Source of the DNA: Cloacimonetes bacterium UBA3541
GTDB taxonomy: Bacteria > Cloacimonadota > Cloacimonadia > Cloacimonadales > Cloacimonadaceae
DNA length: 57,726 nucleotides
Assembly (NCBI GenBank): GCA_002376725.1
Contig: DFOM01000040.1
Coordinates: forward strand, 1 to 57,726
Reading direction: 5' to 3'
The first letter of the stretch is position 1. Each line of letters starts with the position of its first letter. The translations under genes and the position numbers were made by a program. Positions 17,949 to 27,189 of the stretch are shown one piece after another. The notes below the pieces were generated by a model. It made no database searches and had not been told where the DNA came from. It was given only the letters and a program-made list of their open reading frames with translations.

Positions 17949-18308
17949 ATGCTGTCAAAATGTAAATGTAAGAATATACCAAAAGCAAAACTAGCTGAAA
18001 TTATTTCCGGTCTTCCCGAAAAAGCCATTATAGACCAGCTTTGTGAATTCTTCAAGGTTTTTGGAGATAGCACCAGATTGAAAATATTGTATTTTCTTTC
18101 CTGTAATGAATTCTGCGTAGCTGATCTTTCAGATTTAGTAGGAATGCAACAATCTGCAGTTTCGCATCAGCTTCAAACTTTGAGGCTTCATCGTTTGGTA
18201 AAATGTCGTAAAGAAGGGACAACAACTTACTATTCTTTAAATGATAATCATGTTCAACAAATCTTCGGAATAGCTCTAGAACACATTAATGAAGGTTTTG
18301 TAAAATGA
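17949..18308 (+). CDS. ArsR/SmtB-family metal-sensing repressor (alpha-5 zinc-type site)
   Basis: A 119-residue winged-helix repressor. The recognition helix is MQQSAVSHQLQTLRLHRLV. The C-terminal helix carries D99, H101, H112 and E115, exactly the D-x-H-x10-H-x2-E spacing of the alpha-5 zinc site in SmtB and CzrA. The alpha-3N motif of CadC (CVCD) is reduced to CVAD, though C56 and an N-terminal CKC (C5, C7) remain. Zn(II) is the likely inducer, with Co or Cd possible. It overlaps the ATPase gene by 4 bp (ATGA), and an operator in its own promoter implies autorepression. The ATG has AGAGG 6 nt upstream. Confidence 0.9.
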   Translation: MLSKCKCKNIPKAKLAEIISGLPEKAIIDQLCEFFKVFGDSTRLKILYFLSCNEFCVADLSDLVGMQQSAVSHQLQTLRLHRLVKCRKEGTTTYYSLNDNHVQQIFGIALEHINEGFVK

Positions 18309-20377
18309 CTATAAAAGAATATGATATAGAGAATTTGCATTGTGCAGAATGTGGTAGCAGGATTGAAGCAGGAATAGAGAAACTACCTGAAGTGGAAAGT
18401 GCTAATCTTGATTATGAGAATAAAAGACTTTCCATAAATTATCACCAGGTAGTTGATGACCCCTTAGCGCGTCTTTATCAAGTTGCGTATTCTATTGATC
18501 CTGGAGTGGTCTTTTCTCTTCATCCGGTTAGTATGAGCAGTAAAATTTCTTCTTTATTCTGGGTATTTTTAGGGGTAGGTGCAGGATTGCTCATAGCTGG
18601 TGAATTTCTTCCTTATACTTTTCAACCCTGGATTGGTGTACTGGGATGGTTTTTAGTAGGACACAGAGTATTAGCACAAGCAATAAAGTCCCTCACACAG
18701 AAAAAGGTTTTTACTGAACATTTTCTGATGAGTATAGCCACCATTGGAGCTCTTATTTTAGGTGAATATTTAGAGGCTGGAGCGGTAATGATTTTCTACG
18801 AGTTTGGCGAATGGTTAGAAGGTAAAGCTCTGGAACATTCTCGACGAATGGTAAAAAATAAACTTAATATAAAGACGGAAATTGCTCATTTAAGAACGGA
18901 AGATGATATTCAGGATAAGCCCTTATCTGCTATATCAGCAGGAGATGTTATTATCATATATCCTGGTGAAAGAGTTCCACTTGATGGTATTATTATAAAA
19001 GGAGAAAGCTCGGTAGATACTTCTTCATTAACGGGAGAAAGTGAACCTCTCTATGTAGGTGAAGGAACTGTGATTTACGCAGGATTTTTAAATAATTCTG
19101 GAATGCTGGAACTTCAGGTAAAAAGTGTAGCTTCTGAGAGCACAATTGGCCGCATTTTAAAATTGATAGAAAATGCAGGAGTAGCTAAATCAACTCAAGA
19201 AAAATTCATTACCCGCTTTGCCAGATTTTACACTCCTGCTGTTGTAGGTGCAGCATTGTTAGTTTTTCTTATTCCCACTCTATTAGGCGCTGAAGCAGCT
19301 ATCTGGTTTAAAATTTCACTGGTATTTCTTATTGTTTCTTGTCCCTGTGCTCTAGTTATTTCTATACCCCTAACTTTCTTTATTGGTATAGGTAACGCTG
19401 CTAAGAAGGGGATAATAGTGAAAGGAAGCGGATATCTTGACATACTAAGACAAGTCCGAACTATAGTTTTTGATAAGACGGGAACTCTAACGACAGGCGA
19501 AATGCAAATTGAAAAAGTGTATGTCAATGGTGACTTTGATCCAGAAATGTTGTTAGAGATTCTCTGGCTTTGCGAATACAACTCTTCTCATCCCTTTGCT
19601 CGGGCAATAAAAAACACTTATCAGGGAAAATTTAATAGTCAACAAGTAAAAGCCTATTCTGAATTTCCCGGGAAAGGAATAATAATTATTTATGGCAAAG
19701 ATAGATTAATTGCGGGATCAGAGGATTTCTTAACTAATATGGGATTTTTGGATTTAGTTCATCCACCAAGTCAAAGTGTTGTGCATCTAGCCAAAAATAG
19801 CTTCTATCTTGGTTGTATAACATTTTCCGATGAAGTTAAATCAGGAATGAAGGAAACAATAGCTAACCTGAAAAAAAGGTGGATAAGGAAAACGATTATG
19901 CTTTCGGGAGACAGGACTCCGAAAGCTGAGAAAGTGGCTAAAGAATTGGGAATAGATGAGTTTTATGCCGAACTACTTCCGGACCAGAAACTGGCAAAAT
20001 TAGAAGAAATCATTAAAACGAGCGATGGCAAAACAGCTTTTGTTGGTGATGGATTGAACGATGCTCCAGCTCTTGCTCGTGCAGATGTGGGAATAGCTAT
20101 GGGAGGAATTGGGAATCAAGCTTCCATTGAAAGTGCTGATATCGTCTTATTAAATGACCGTCCTCAGCAATTAGTAGAAGCTTTTAATATCTCATATAAG
20201 GTTGGGAATATGGTCACTCAAAATATCATTATTGCTTTGGGAATAAAAGTTTTGATTATGCTTCTTGGATTATTAAGAATTGCTGGACTCTGGGAAGCAG
20301 TTTTGGGAGATGTAGGTGTCACTATTTTAGTGATATTCAATTCCTTGCGCTTGCTAAGATACAAATCCAATGCTTGA
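18305..20377 (+). CDS. zntA: Zn/Cd/Pb-exporting P1B-type ATPase (ZntA/CadA-like)
   Basis: ATP-driven efflux pump for divalent heavy metals in the inner membrane, 690 residues. An N-terminal heavy-metal domain has the CAEC motif (C13, C16). Then come membrane helices, the actuator TGES motif, the CPC metal-translocation motif in helix 6 (about 346-348), the phosphorylation site DKTGT (about D390), the HP dipeptide of P1B pumps (SSHPFA) and the hinge GDGLNDAP (about 581). Near the end, Lys in IIALGIKVLI and Asp in LGDVGVTIL match the ZntA-subgroup residues, pointing to Zn/Cd/Pb rather than Cu. It is translationally coupled to the repressor gene upstream. Confidence 0.93.
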   Translation: MTIKEYDIENLHCAECGSRIEAGIEKLPEVESANLDYENKRLSINYHQVVDDPLARLYQVAYSIDPGVVFSLHPVSMSSKISSLFWVFLGVGAGLLIAGEFLPYTFQPWIGVLGWFLVGHRVLAQAIKSLTQKKVFTEHFLMSIATIGALILGEYLEAGAVMIFYEFGEWLEGKALEHSRRMVKNKLNIKTEIAHLRTEDDIQDKPLSAISAGDVIIIYPGERVPLDGIIIKGESSVDTSSLTGESEPLYVGEGTVIYAGFLNNSGMLELQVKSVASESTIGRILKLIENAGVAKSTQEKFITRFARFYTPAVVGAALLVFLIPTLLGAEAAIWFKISLVFLIVSCPCALVISIPLTFFIGIGNAAKKGIIVKGSGYLDILRQVRTIVFDKTGTLTTGEMQIEKVYVNGDFDPEMLLEILWLCEYNSSHPFARAIKNTYQGKFNSQQVKAYSEFPGKGIIIIYGKDRLIAGSEDFLTNMGFLDLVHPPSQSVVHLAKNSFYLGCITFSDEVKSGMKETIANLKKRWIRKTIMLSGDRTPKAEKVAKELGIDEFYAELLPDQKLAKLEEIIKTSDGKTAFVGDGLNDAPALARADVGIAMGGIGNQASIESADIVLLNDRPQQLVEAFNISYKVGNMVTQNIIIALGIKVLIMLLGLLRIAGLWEAVLGDVGVTILVIFNSLRLLRYKSNA

Positions 20378-20407
20378 CAAAAACATTAATATATGATTAA
20401 TTGTCAA
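20374..20407. repeat. Inverted repeat upstream of thrS overlapping a -35-like sequence
   Basis: TTGACAA (20374-20380) and TTGTCAA (20401-20407) are perfect inverted copies; inside them ATTAAT occurs twice (20385-20390, 20396-20401). The left arm overlaps the ATPase stop codon and is also a perfect -35 hexamer, with TTAATT 17 bp on as a poor -10. It may be the thrS promoter/operator or a weak hairpin ending the metal operon. Confidence 0.35.
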
Positions 20408-20431
20408 AATAATGCAAATATAGGGGTTGTA

Positions 20432-22336
20432 ATGCAAATAAGAATCACTTTGCCTGACGGTTCAGAGAAAATTTATGACCATCCTGTAACAGTAATTCAG
20501 GTGGTAGAAGATATAAATCCACGCTTAGCGGAAGAAGCTGTTTGTGCCGAAGTAGATGGAAACCTCGTAGATTTAGATTACTTGATTGATCACGATGTTA
20601 AGTTAATCATTCACACTTTTAAAACCAAAGAGGGAAAAGAAGTATACTGGCATAGCACGGCACATCTGATGGCTCAAGCAGTAAAACAATTATTTCCTGA
20701 GGTCAAAGTGGCAATAGGACCAGCCATAGAGCAGGGTTTTTATTATGATTTTGATAAGGATGAACCATTTACTGAGGAAGAGCTTCAACAGATAGAAGAA
20801 AGAATGATTAGGTTAAGTAAAGAAAATCTCCCTTATAAAAGACAAGATTTAAGTAAAGAAGAAGCAAAACAAATATTCAGTCAATTAGGTGAAAGCTATA
20901 AATTAGAAATTTTAGAGGATATCCCTGATACCGATACTATTAGCGTTTACAGACAGGGTGATTTTATAGACTTGTGTAGAGGTCCTCATCTACCTCGTAC
21001 CGGAAAAATTAAGTTTATAAAACTGCTTAAATCTTCTGGAGCTTACTGGCATGGTGATGAAAAAAATAAAATGCTTCAGCGTATCTACGGAATTAGCTTT
21101 CCAACTGCAAAAGAACTAGATGAATACCTGGATTTTTTGAAACAAGCTGCTCTTAGAGACCACCGCAAATTAGGAAAAGACCTGGACCTTTTTTCTATAA
21201 ATGAAGAAGTTGGACCTGGCTTGGTTCTCTGGCATCCCAATGGAGCTATGATTAGACATCTTATTGAAGCCTATTGGAAAGAACAACATTTGCTCAATGG
21301 CTATAAGTTTGTTTATACACCTCATATCGGAAAATCCAGTTTATGGGAAAGCAGTGGACATCTCGGTTTTTACAAAGAGAATATGTATTCTGCTATGGAT
21401 ATTGATGGTCAGGATTATTATATTAAACCGATGAATTGTCCTTTCCATATAGCTATTTATAACACGAATCTACATAGTTATAGAGAGCTTCCTATCCGTC
21501 TAGCCGAACTTGGTACCGTCTATCGTTATGAAAGATCTGGAGTTTTGCACGGTCTGATGAGAGTTCGTGGTTTCACTCAGGACGATGCTCATATTATTTG
21601 CACTCCTGAACAGCTTAATGAAGAAGTGGAAAAACTAATCGTTTTTGCTCTTGATATGCTTAAACATTTTGGATTTAAAGAATTTCTGATTTATCTTAGC
21701 ACTCGCCCAGAAGATTGTGTTGGCGAACCATCAGATTGGGATACTGCCACTGAGAGCTTGCGTCAATCTCTGAATAAACTCGGATTGGAATATGAATTAG
21801 ATGAAGGTGGCGGCGCTTTCTACGGTCCTAAGATAGACATAAAAATTAGAGATGCCCTCGGAAGAGCCTGGCAATGTACAACTATTCAGTTCGATTTTAA
21901 TGAACCTACTCGCTTTGATATGACATATATTGGTGCAGATAATACTCCTCATCGTCCCTTTATGATACATCGTGCTATTCTGGGTTCTATAGAACGATTT
22001 TTTGCCACTTTATTGGAATATCATTCTGGTAATCTTCCTCTCTGGTTATCTCCTGTCCAAATAATAATTTTACCTATTACAGATAGCCAATTGGAATATG
22101 CTCATAAGCTAGAAGAACAATTTATCCGAAAAGGTTTACGCTGTGAACTAGATGCTCGCAATGAAAAGGTAGGTTATAAAATCCGGGAAGCGGAGATCAA
22201 AAAAATACCTTATATGTGCATCGTTGGTGCTAAAGAAGCAGAAAACAATCTTCTCTCTATGCGTCGTCATAAAGTAGGAGATTTAGGCATAATGACCTTT
22301 GATGAGGCTTTAAGGCTTTTAAATGAAGAGCTCTGA
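20432..22336 (+). CDS. thrS: Threonine--tRNA ligase
   Basis: Charges tRNA-Thr. N-terminal TGS domain (MQIRITLPDGSEKIYDHP), editing domain with the HSTAH zinc-site motif and IGPAIEQGFYYDF, class II core with PMNCPFH, motif 2 RYERSGVLHGLMRVRGF and motif 3 HRAILGSIERF, then a C-terminal anticodon-binding domain; 634 residues as usual. The open frame extends 13 codons further upstream, but I place the start at 20432: TAGGGG lies 6-9 nt before this ATG, and the protein then begins as its relatives do. The upstream gap is about 55 bp. Confidence 0.97.
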   Translation: MQIRITLPDGSEKIYDHPVTVIQVVEDINPRLAEEAVCAEVDGNLVDLDYLIDHDVKLIIHTFKTKEGKEVYWHSTAHLMAQAVKQLFPEVKVAIGPAIEQGFYYDFDKDEPFTEEELQQIEERMIRLSKENLPYKRQDLSKEEAKQIFSQLGESYKLEILEDIPDTDTISVYRQGDFIDLCRGPHLPRTGKIKFIKLLKSSGAYWHGDEKNKMLQRIYGISFPTAKELDEYLDFLKQAALRDHRKLGKDLDLFSINEEVGPGLVLWHPNGAMIRHLIEAYWKEQHLLNGYKFVYTPHIGKSSLWESSGHLGFYKENMYSAMDIDGQDYYIKPMNCPFHIAIYNTNLHSYRELPIRLAELGTVYRYERSGVLHGLMRVRGFTQDDAHIICTPEQLNEEVEKLIVFALDMLKHFGFKEFLIYLSTRPEDCVGEPSDWDTATESLRQSLNKLGLEYELDEGGGAFYGPKIDIKIRDALGRAWQCTTIQFDFNEPTRFDMTYIGADNTPHRPFMIHRAILGSIERFFATLLEYHSGNLPLWLSPVQIIILPITDSQLEYAHKLEEQFIRKGLRCELDARNEKVGYKIREAEIKKIPYMCIVGAKEAENNLLSMRRHKVGDLGIMTFDEALRLLNEEL

Positions 22337-22367
22337 TCTTATCTTTTTCAAGGGAAAATAATAGATT

Positions 22368-23336
22368 ATGTCTACTTTTGAACTTATCCGTGAGGAATTA
22401 AACCGTGAAGCAGAAGCTATCAAAAGAGTAGCAGAACAGCTTAATCCAGAAGAGGTGGATAAAGCCTTTAATCTACTCAGAAATTGTAAAGGAAAAATAG
22501 TATTGACTGGTATTGGAAAATCAGGTATTATAGCCAGAAAAATTTCAGCAACTCTAGCTAGTACAGGAACTACTTCTATCTTTTTACATGCAGCTGAAGG
22601 AGTGCACGGTGACCTCGGAATGCTTCAACCTGACGATGTGGTTATGGCTGTTTCCAATAGTGGTAACACTCAGGAATTGCTTTCTATTATCCCCTATATT
22701 AAATATATTGGAATCCCCTTAATTGCCATTACTGGTAATCCACATTCCCCTCTAGCGGAAACAGCTGATGCAGTTCTAGATTGTAGTGTTCCTGCTGAAT
22801 TTGAAGCTCTTGGGTTAGTTCCTACTTCAAGTACAACAGCAGAACTTGCTTTAGGTGATGCCCTGGCAATACTACTTCTTGAGGATAAAGGATTTTCTCT
22901 GGAAGATTTTGCCCGCTTTCATCCAGGAGGTAATATTGGGAAAAAGCTGCTTATCAAAGTTCGTGACCTTATGCATACGGGAGATGAATTACCTCTAATT
23001 GGTGAAGAAGCTGCAATGAGTGAAGCAATTCTTGAAATGACCTCCAAGAAACTTGGATGTGTAGCAGTAGTAGATAAAGACAAACATCTGACTGGAATTA
23101 TAACCGATGGAGACCTTCGTCGTCAAATTCAGCAAAAAAAAGATAAACTTCTTCAACATAAAGTTCAGGAATGTATGACTCTACAACCTAGATATGGTCA
23201 TCCTGATCAGCTGGCAGCAGAAGCCTTAAAATTGATGGAAGACCACAAGATTACGATGTTGCCTATCGTAGACAATAAGAATAATCTGGTCGGAATGCTA
23301 CATATGCATGACCTCATTGAAGCTGGAATTCTATAA
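22368..23336 (+). CDS. kdsD: D-arabinose 5-phosphate isomerase (KdsD/KpsF/GutQ family)
   Basis: Interconverts ribulose 5-phosphate and arabinose 5-phosphate, the first step toward Kdo for lipopolysaccharide inner core. The 322 residues are an N-terminal SIS domain (GIGKSGIIARKI, then STGTTSIFLHAAEGVHGDLGM with the active-site His) followed by two CBS domains (DLMHTGDELP and ECMTLQPRYG). It supports a diderm cell with Kdo-containing lipopolysaccharide. It lies 31 bp after thrS and ends 2 bp before the convergent glmS stop. Confidence 0.93.
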   Translation: MSTFELIREELNREAEAIKRVAEQLNPEEVDKAFNLLRNCKGKIVLTGIGKSGIIARKISATLASTGTTSIFLHAAEGVHGDLGMLQPDDVVMAVSNSGNTQELLSIIPYIKYIGIPLIAITGNPHSPLAETADAVLDCSVPAEFEALGLVPTSSTTAELALGDALAILLLEDKGFSLEDFARFHPGGNIGKKLLIKVRDLMHTGDELPLIGEEAAMSEAILEMTSKKLGCVAVVDKDKHLTGIITDGDLRRQIQQKKDKLLQHKVQECMTLQPRYGHPDQLAAEALKLMEDHKITMLPIVDNKNNLVGMLHMHDLIEAGIL

Positions 23337-23338
23337 AA

Positions 23339-25174
23339 TTACTCCACAGTCACACTTTTTGCCAGATTACGAGGCTGATCTACATTCAATCCTTTTAAAT
23401 CTGCTACATAATATGCTAATAATTGAAGAGGTATCACCGTTAGAAGTGGTTGCAAATTCTGCAGAGTGGAAGGCAAATAAATTACTCTTTCAGAAATATT
23501 TTCCAGTTCCGTATTTCCTTCATTAGTTATAGTAATCAAGCGAGCTTTGCGAGAATATACTTCTTCTAGATTATTGTGAATCTTATCATATAAAGGGTCA
23601 TTAGTAGCAATAGCAATAACGGGCATTTCTTTATCAATCAAGGCTATAGGTCCATGTTTCATTTCTGCGGCAGCATAACCTTCTGCATGGATATAAGATA
23701 TCTCTTTAAGTTTTAAAGCTCCTTCCAGTGCTACAGGATAATTTATACCTCTACCAAGATACATAGCATTATGTGAATCTTTTATAGTTTCTGCTATCTC
23801 ACGGATATATTCACTTTGTTGTAAGATGCTTTCAATTTTAGCTGGAATCCTTTGTAATTCACGGATATATTCTAATCCTTGAATTGAAGATAGGTTTCTC
23901 TGTCTTCCAAGTAAAATAGATAGCAGAAATAGAATTGTTATTTGAGAAGTGAAAGCTTTAGTAGATGCTACTCCAATCTCAGTTCCAGCATGAATATAAG
24001 ATCCACCATTACTTTCTCTAGCGATAGAACTACCTACTACATTTGTGATACCATAGACCTTAGCTCCCTTGGATTGAGCTTCTCTAAGTGCTGCAAGAGA
24101 ATCTGCTGTTTCTCCTGATTGACTGATGACAAAAATCAAAGTATTGTCTTGAATAATAGGATTGCGATAGCGATATTCAGAAGCAAATTCCACCTGGACA
24201 GGAATTCGGGCAAAATCTTCTATCATATACTTACCTATTAGGGCGGCATGATAGGAAGTTCCACAACCGACTAGATGGATTTGTTCAATCTTACTTATAT
24301 CCTGAGGAGTAAGTTTTAATCCACCTAATCTAGCATTGCCGCTACTTTCATCAATTCTTCCGCGGAAAGCATTATCTACAGAAATAGGTTGTTCAAAGAT
24401 TTCTTTGAGCATAAAGTGTTTATAGGGTCCCTTTTCAATAGCCGAAATATCCCAATCTACTGTGGATACTTGCGGTTTAACCTTTTCCCTAAAACCATTA
24501 GTAATCTCAAAATAATCCCCCTTAAGAATGCATAATTCATCATCTTGAAGATAAAAAACTCTTTTAGTATGAATAACAATAGCTGAAACATCGTTAGCTA
24601 TAAAATGTTCGTTATCTCCAATTCCAACAATGAGAGGTGAACCTTTTCTAATAGCAAATATCTGATCTGGCTCATCTTCACATAGAATCGCAAGACCATA
24701 TGTGCCTTCTACTTTTGATAAAGCAACTCTTATAGCTTCTTGTATTGTGGGTTCGGAAGTACGGTATTGTTCAATCAGATGAGCAATTACTTCAGTATCA
24801 GTATCGCTAATAAACTGGTGTCCTAGTTCTATCAATTGCTTTTTCAGTGGTATATAATTCTCAATTATACCGTTATGGACTATCGCTATTTTACCATAAC
24901 AATCTATTTGAGGATGGGCATTAACTTCACTAGGTTCTCCATGTGTTGCCCATCTTGTGTGAGCTATAGCTACACTTCCAGAACAAAGATTAGGTTCCGG
25001 TAAAGAGCGTTCTAGATCTACAATCTTACCAGGTTTTTTATAAATTTGCAGTTTATTGTCGTGAATGATAGCGCAGCCAGCGCTATCACAACCACGATAT
25101 TCCAAACGTTTTAAAGCCTCAATAACTATTGGCAAAGCATTTCTTTTCCCAATATACCCAACAATGTTACTCAT
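23339..25174 (-). CDS. glmS: Glucosamine-6-phosphate synthase homologue lacking the catalytic cysteine
   Basis: GlmS makes glucosamine 6-phosphate from fructose 6-phosphate, normally using ammonia released from glutamine by the N-terminal Cys. The 611-residue product keeps the family layout: a class II glutaminase-like domain (HTRWATHGEPSEVNAH, HNGIIENY, SDTDTEV) and two SIS domains (SQSGETADS, ASTKAFTSQ, C-terminal LAKSVTVE). Strikingly it starts MSNIVGYIG where others have MCGIVG, so Cys is Ser and Gly is Asn; and the YRGYDSAG motif reads YRGCDSAG. The start is fixed by GAGGAGG upstream. The synthase domain looks intact, so ammonia-dependent synthesis or a Ser nucleophile are options. Two bp separate it from kdsD and from the exporter gene. 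Confidence 0.9.
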   Translation of the reverse strand: MSNIVGYIGKRNALPIVIEALKRLEYRGCDSAGCAIIHDNKLQIYKKPGKIVDLERSLPEPNLCSGSVAIAHTRWATHGEPSEVNAHPQIDCYGKIAIVHNGIIENYIPLKKQLIELGHQFISDTDTEVIAHLIEQYRTSEPTIQEAIRVALSKVEGTYGLAILCEDEPDQIFAIRKGSPLIVGIGDNEHFIANDVSAIVIHTKRVFYLQDDELCILKGDYFEITNGFREKVKPQVSTVDWDISAIEKGPYKHFMLKEIFEQPISVDNAFRGRIDESSGNARLGGLKLTPQDISKIEQIHLVGCGTSYHAALIGKYMIEDFARIPVQVEFASEYRYRNPIIQDNTLIFVISQSGETADSLAALREAQSKGAKVYGITNVVGSSIARESNGGSYIHAGTEIGVASTKAFTSQITILFLLSILLGRQRNLSSIQGLEYIRELQRIPAKIESILQQSEYIREIAETIKDSHNAMYLGRGINYPVALEGALKLKEISYIHAEGYAAAEMKHGPIALIDKEMPVIAIATNDPLYDKIHNNLEEVYSRKARLITITNEGNTELENISERVIYLPSTLQNLQPLLTVIPLQLLAYYVADLKGLNVDQPRNLAKSVTVE

Positions 25175-25176
25175 AA

Positions 25177-27189
25177 TTAAACCTCCTCTAAAATAGTTAT
25201 TTTATTAAAAATCGTCAATGATAATATGAATATTAAGATGGCAGGAATCGTCAACCAATATTTAAGATTTTCGCCATCCTGAATAAAAACCCTCATCCAA
25301 TTCTGTTCACTAAAAGTAGTAATCACTAACGCCAGTGTGTTATTGATTATATGGAAAAACATACTATTTACGATAGAACCTGTACGCCTAGTTATGTAAC
25401 CTAAAAGTATTCCTAAAAGAAGCACTGGCAAAAAGCGGAAAGGGTCTAAATGAAATAACGCAAAAAGAATAGCTGTAACAAATATAGGATACCAAAAATT
25501 CTTTTGCTCAAAAAAGCGCATTAGAAATCCACGAAATAGTATTTCTTCACAAATTCCAGGGAGTAGAGCTATTACTATAAACATCTCCCAAAATGAGATA
25601 TCCTGAGTAAAAATACGGGACATAGCTTCAATGTATTCCTGCGGAAACGGAAAGAAATGGTTTATAACTTGAGCAATAATGCTCACTATCATTGAAGCGG
25701 AAATAGCCATAAAAGGAATAATTGCTAGTTCCTTTGCTTTAGGTTTTTTTAGTCTTAGGATTTCAGCAGGTTTGTATTTTCCCAATCGTAGCAAAATCAA
25801 AACCGGAAATAGAATTATAATCAGTTCAGATTGAATTAATCCATTTACCAGATTTGCTGCTTGCCATTTTCCTCCAAGATAATACAATGCAGCAAGAGCA
25901 AGGCAGAAATACACTATCCCATAAAAAGGCGAGAAAAAGGTACGTTTATTTTTTATTTTAATTTTACCGCCTTCTTCCTGAGTGCGGAAAAGGACTGATT
26001 CGGTATTGAATAATTTAACTGTAATCCAGATAGCTATTACATCAAGAACCAGTGTGGAGCCAATAGTTAACAACAAATGCGAGAGCTGATAATTGCCAAT
26101 TAGAACAACTTTGAAGAGGAGAGCTACATTTATTACTGGAACCAGAGCAAGAACATTATTCATTTCTACTGTAGGAAGGAAGCTAATCATCCCCATCAGC
26201 ATAGCTATGATTATAATAGGTTGCTCATAAGTTCTAGCTTCTTTCATATTGCGAGAAAAGGTGGAGATAGAAAGCAGAATGGCAGCAAAAAGAGTTGCTA
26301 GAGGTATCATAGCCAAAAGTAAAATCAAAAAAGAATTGATAGGCATCTGAATTCCCTGCATATCTAATCCCGATTGAGATAGCAAATACTGGATAGAAAA
26401 ACTGATACTTACTAGATTGATAATCACATTAACCATTGCCATAGTAACAATAGTGAGATATTTTCCCAAAACAATCTCACTACGAGAAACGGAGGATACC
26501 AGTAATGTTTCCAGAGTTTGTCGTTCTTTTTCTCCTGCAACCAGGTCTGCTGCCACCACTGAAGCTCCAGTAATAAGAAGAAGTATCATTAGGTAAGGAA
26601 GTATAGTCCCCAGAATATTTCCCATCTTTTTTTCTGTAGTGGAGGTATCTAGGGGCATAATTTCCATTGGTTTGATAATTTGCTGGTCTATATCTAAAGC
26701 TTGTAATCTTTGGGCAGAAATCTTCTGTGAAGTATTAAGCAAAGAACTCTCTAGTTTATGATAGACCATCAAACCCTTTTCTCCCGAGCCATCATAGCGA
26801 ATAGTCACTAAAAAGACCGGTTCTTGATTAACATTCAAAGAATCTTTAATAGTAACAATAGCATCTATATCACCTTCCTGATAAAGCAGATTCAGAGTAG
26901 GTGGAGCAGGGATAATCTGAAAATGCTCTATTTTCGTTAAATCTTCATAGATGGAATCTCTGATTGCTAAGGTTTCCGGGGTGCGAAAAGTGAGGCTGTC
27001 TTGAAAAGCTACAGTGGCACCTCTTTTTTCAAGAACATCGGCTTGACGAGTCATAATCGCACCAAAACCTGCAAAAAGCAAAGGATAGAGAATTACAGGT
27101 AAAATTATCGTGGTAAATAGAGTGCGTTTATCCCGAAACAATTCTAGCATTTCCTTTTTATATATAACAAACGCTTTCTTAAAATTCAT
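25177..27189 (-). CDS. ABC-2 type permease (NatB-like) fused to a CPBP-family intramembrane protease domain
   Basis: About 670 residues in two parts. Residues 1-400 form an ABC-2 permease with an N-terminal membrane helix (LFTTIILPVILYPLLFAGFG), a large extracytoplasmic domain and a run of helices after AGEKERQTLETLLVSSVSR. The C-terminal part has CPBP (Abi/CAAX protease-like) motifs: GICEEILFRGF (EExxxR, about 546-551), FALFH (FxxxH) and HIINN. The frame can be opened by a TTG two codons earlier, but the ATG at 27189 is preferred. It overlaps the ATPase gene, forming a NatAB-like exporter. Such permease-CPBP fusions are known; the transported substrate is unknown. Confidence 0.85.
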   Translation of the reverse strand: MNFKKAFVIYKKEMLELFRDKRTLFTTIILPVILYPLLFAGFGAIMTRQADVLEKRGATVAFQDSLTFRTPETLAIRDSIYEDLTKIEHFQIIPAPPTLNLLYQEGDIDAIVTIKDSLNVNQEPVFLVTIRYDGSGEKGLMVYHKLESSLLNTSQKISAQRLQALDIDQQIIKPMEIMPLDTSTTEKKMGNILGTILPYLMILLLITGASVVAADLVAGEKERQTLETLLVSSVSRSEIVLGKYLTIVTMAMVNVIINLVSISFSIQYLLSQSGLDMQGIQMPINSFLILLLAMIPLATLFAAILLSISTFSRNMKEARTYEQPIIIIAMLMGMISFLPTVEMNNVLALVPVINVALLFKVVLIGNYQLSHLLLTIGSTLVLDVIAIWITVKLFNTESVLFRTQEEGGKIKIKNKRTFFSPFYGIVYFCLALAALYYLGGKWQAANLVNGLIQSELIIILFPVLILLRLGKYKPAEILRLKKPKAKELAIIPFMAISASMIVSIIAQVINHFFPFPQEYIEAMSRIFTQDISFWEMFIVIALLPGICEEILFRGFLMRFFEQKNFWYPIFVTAILFALFHLDPFRFLPVLLLGILLGYITRRTGSIVNSMFFHIINNTLALVITTFSEQNWMRVFIQDGENLKYWLTIPAILIFILSLTIFNKITILEEV

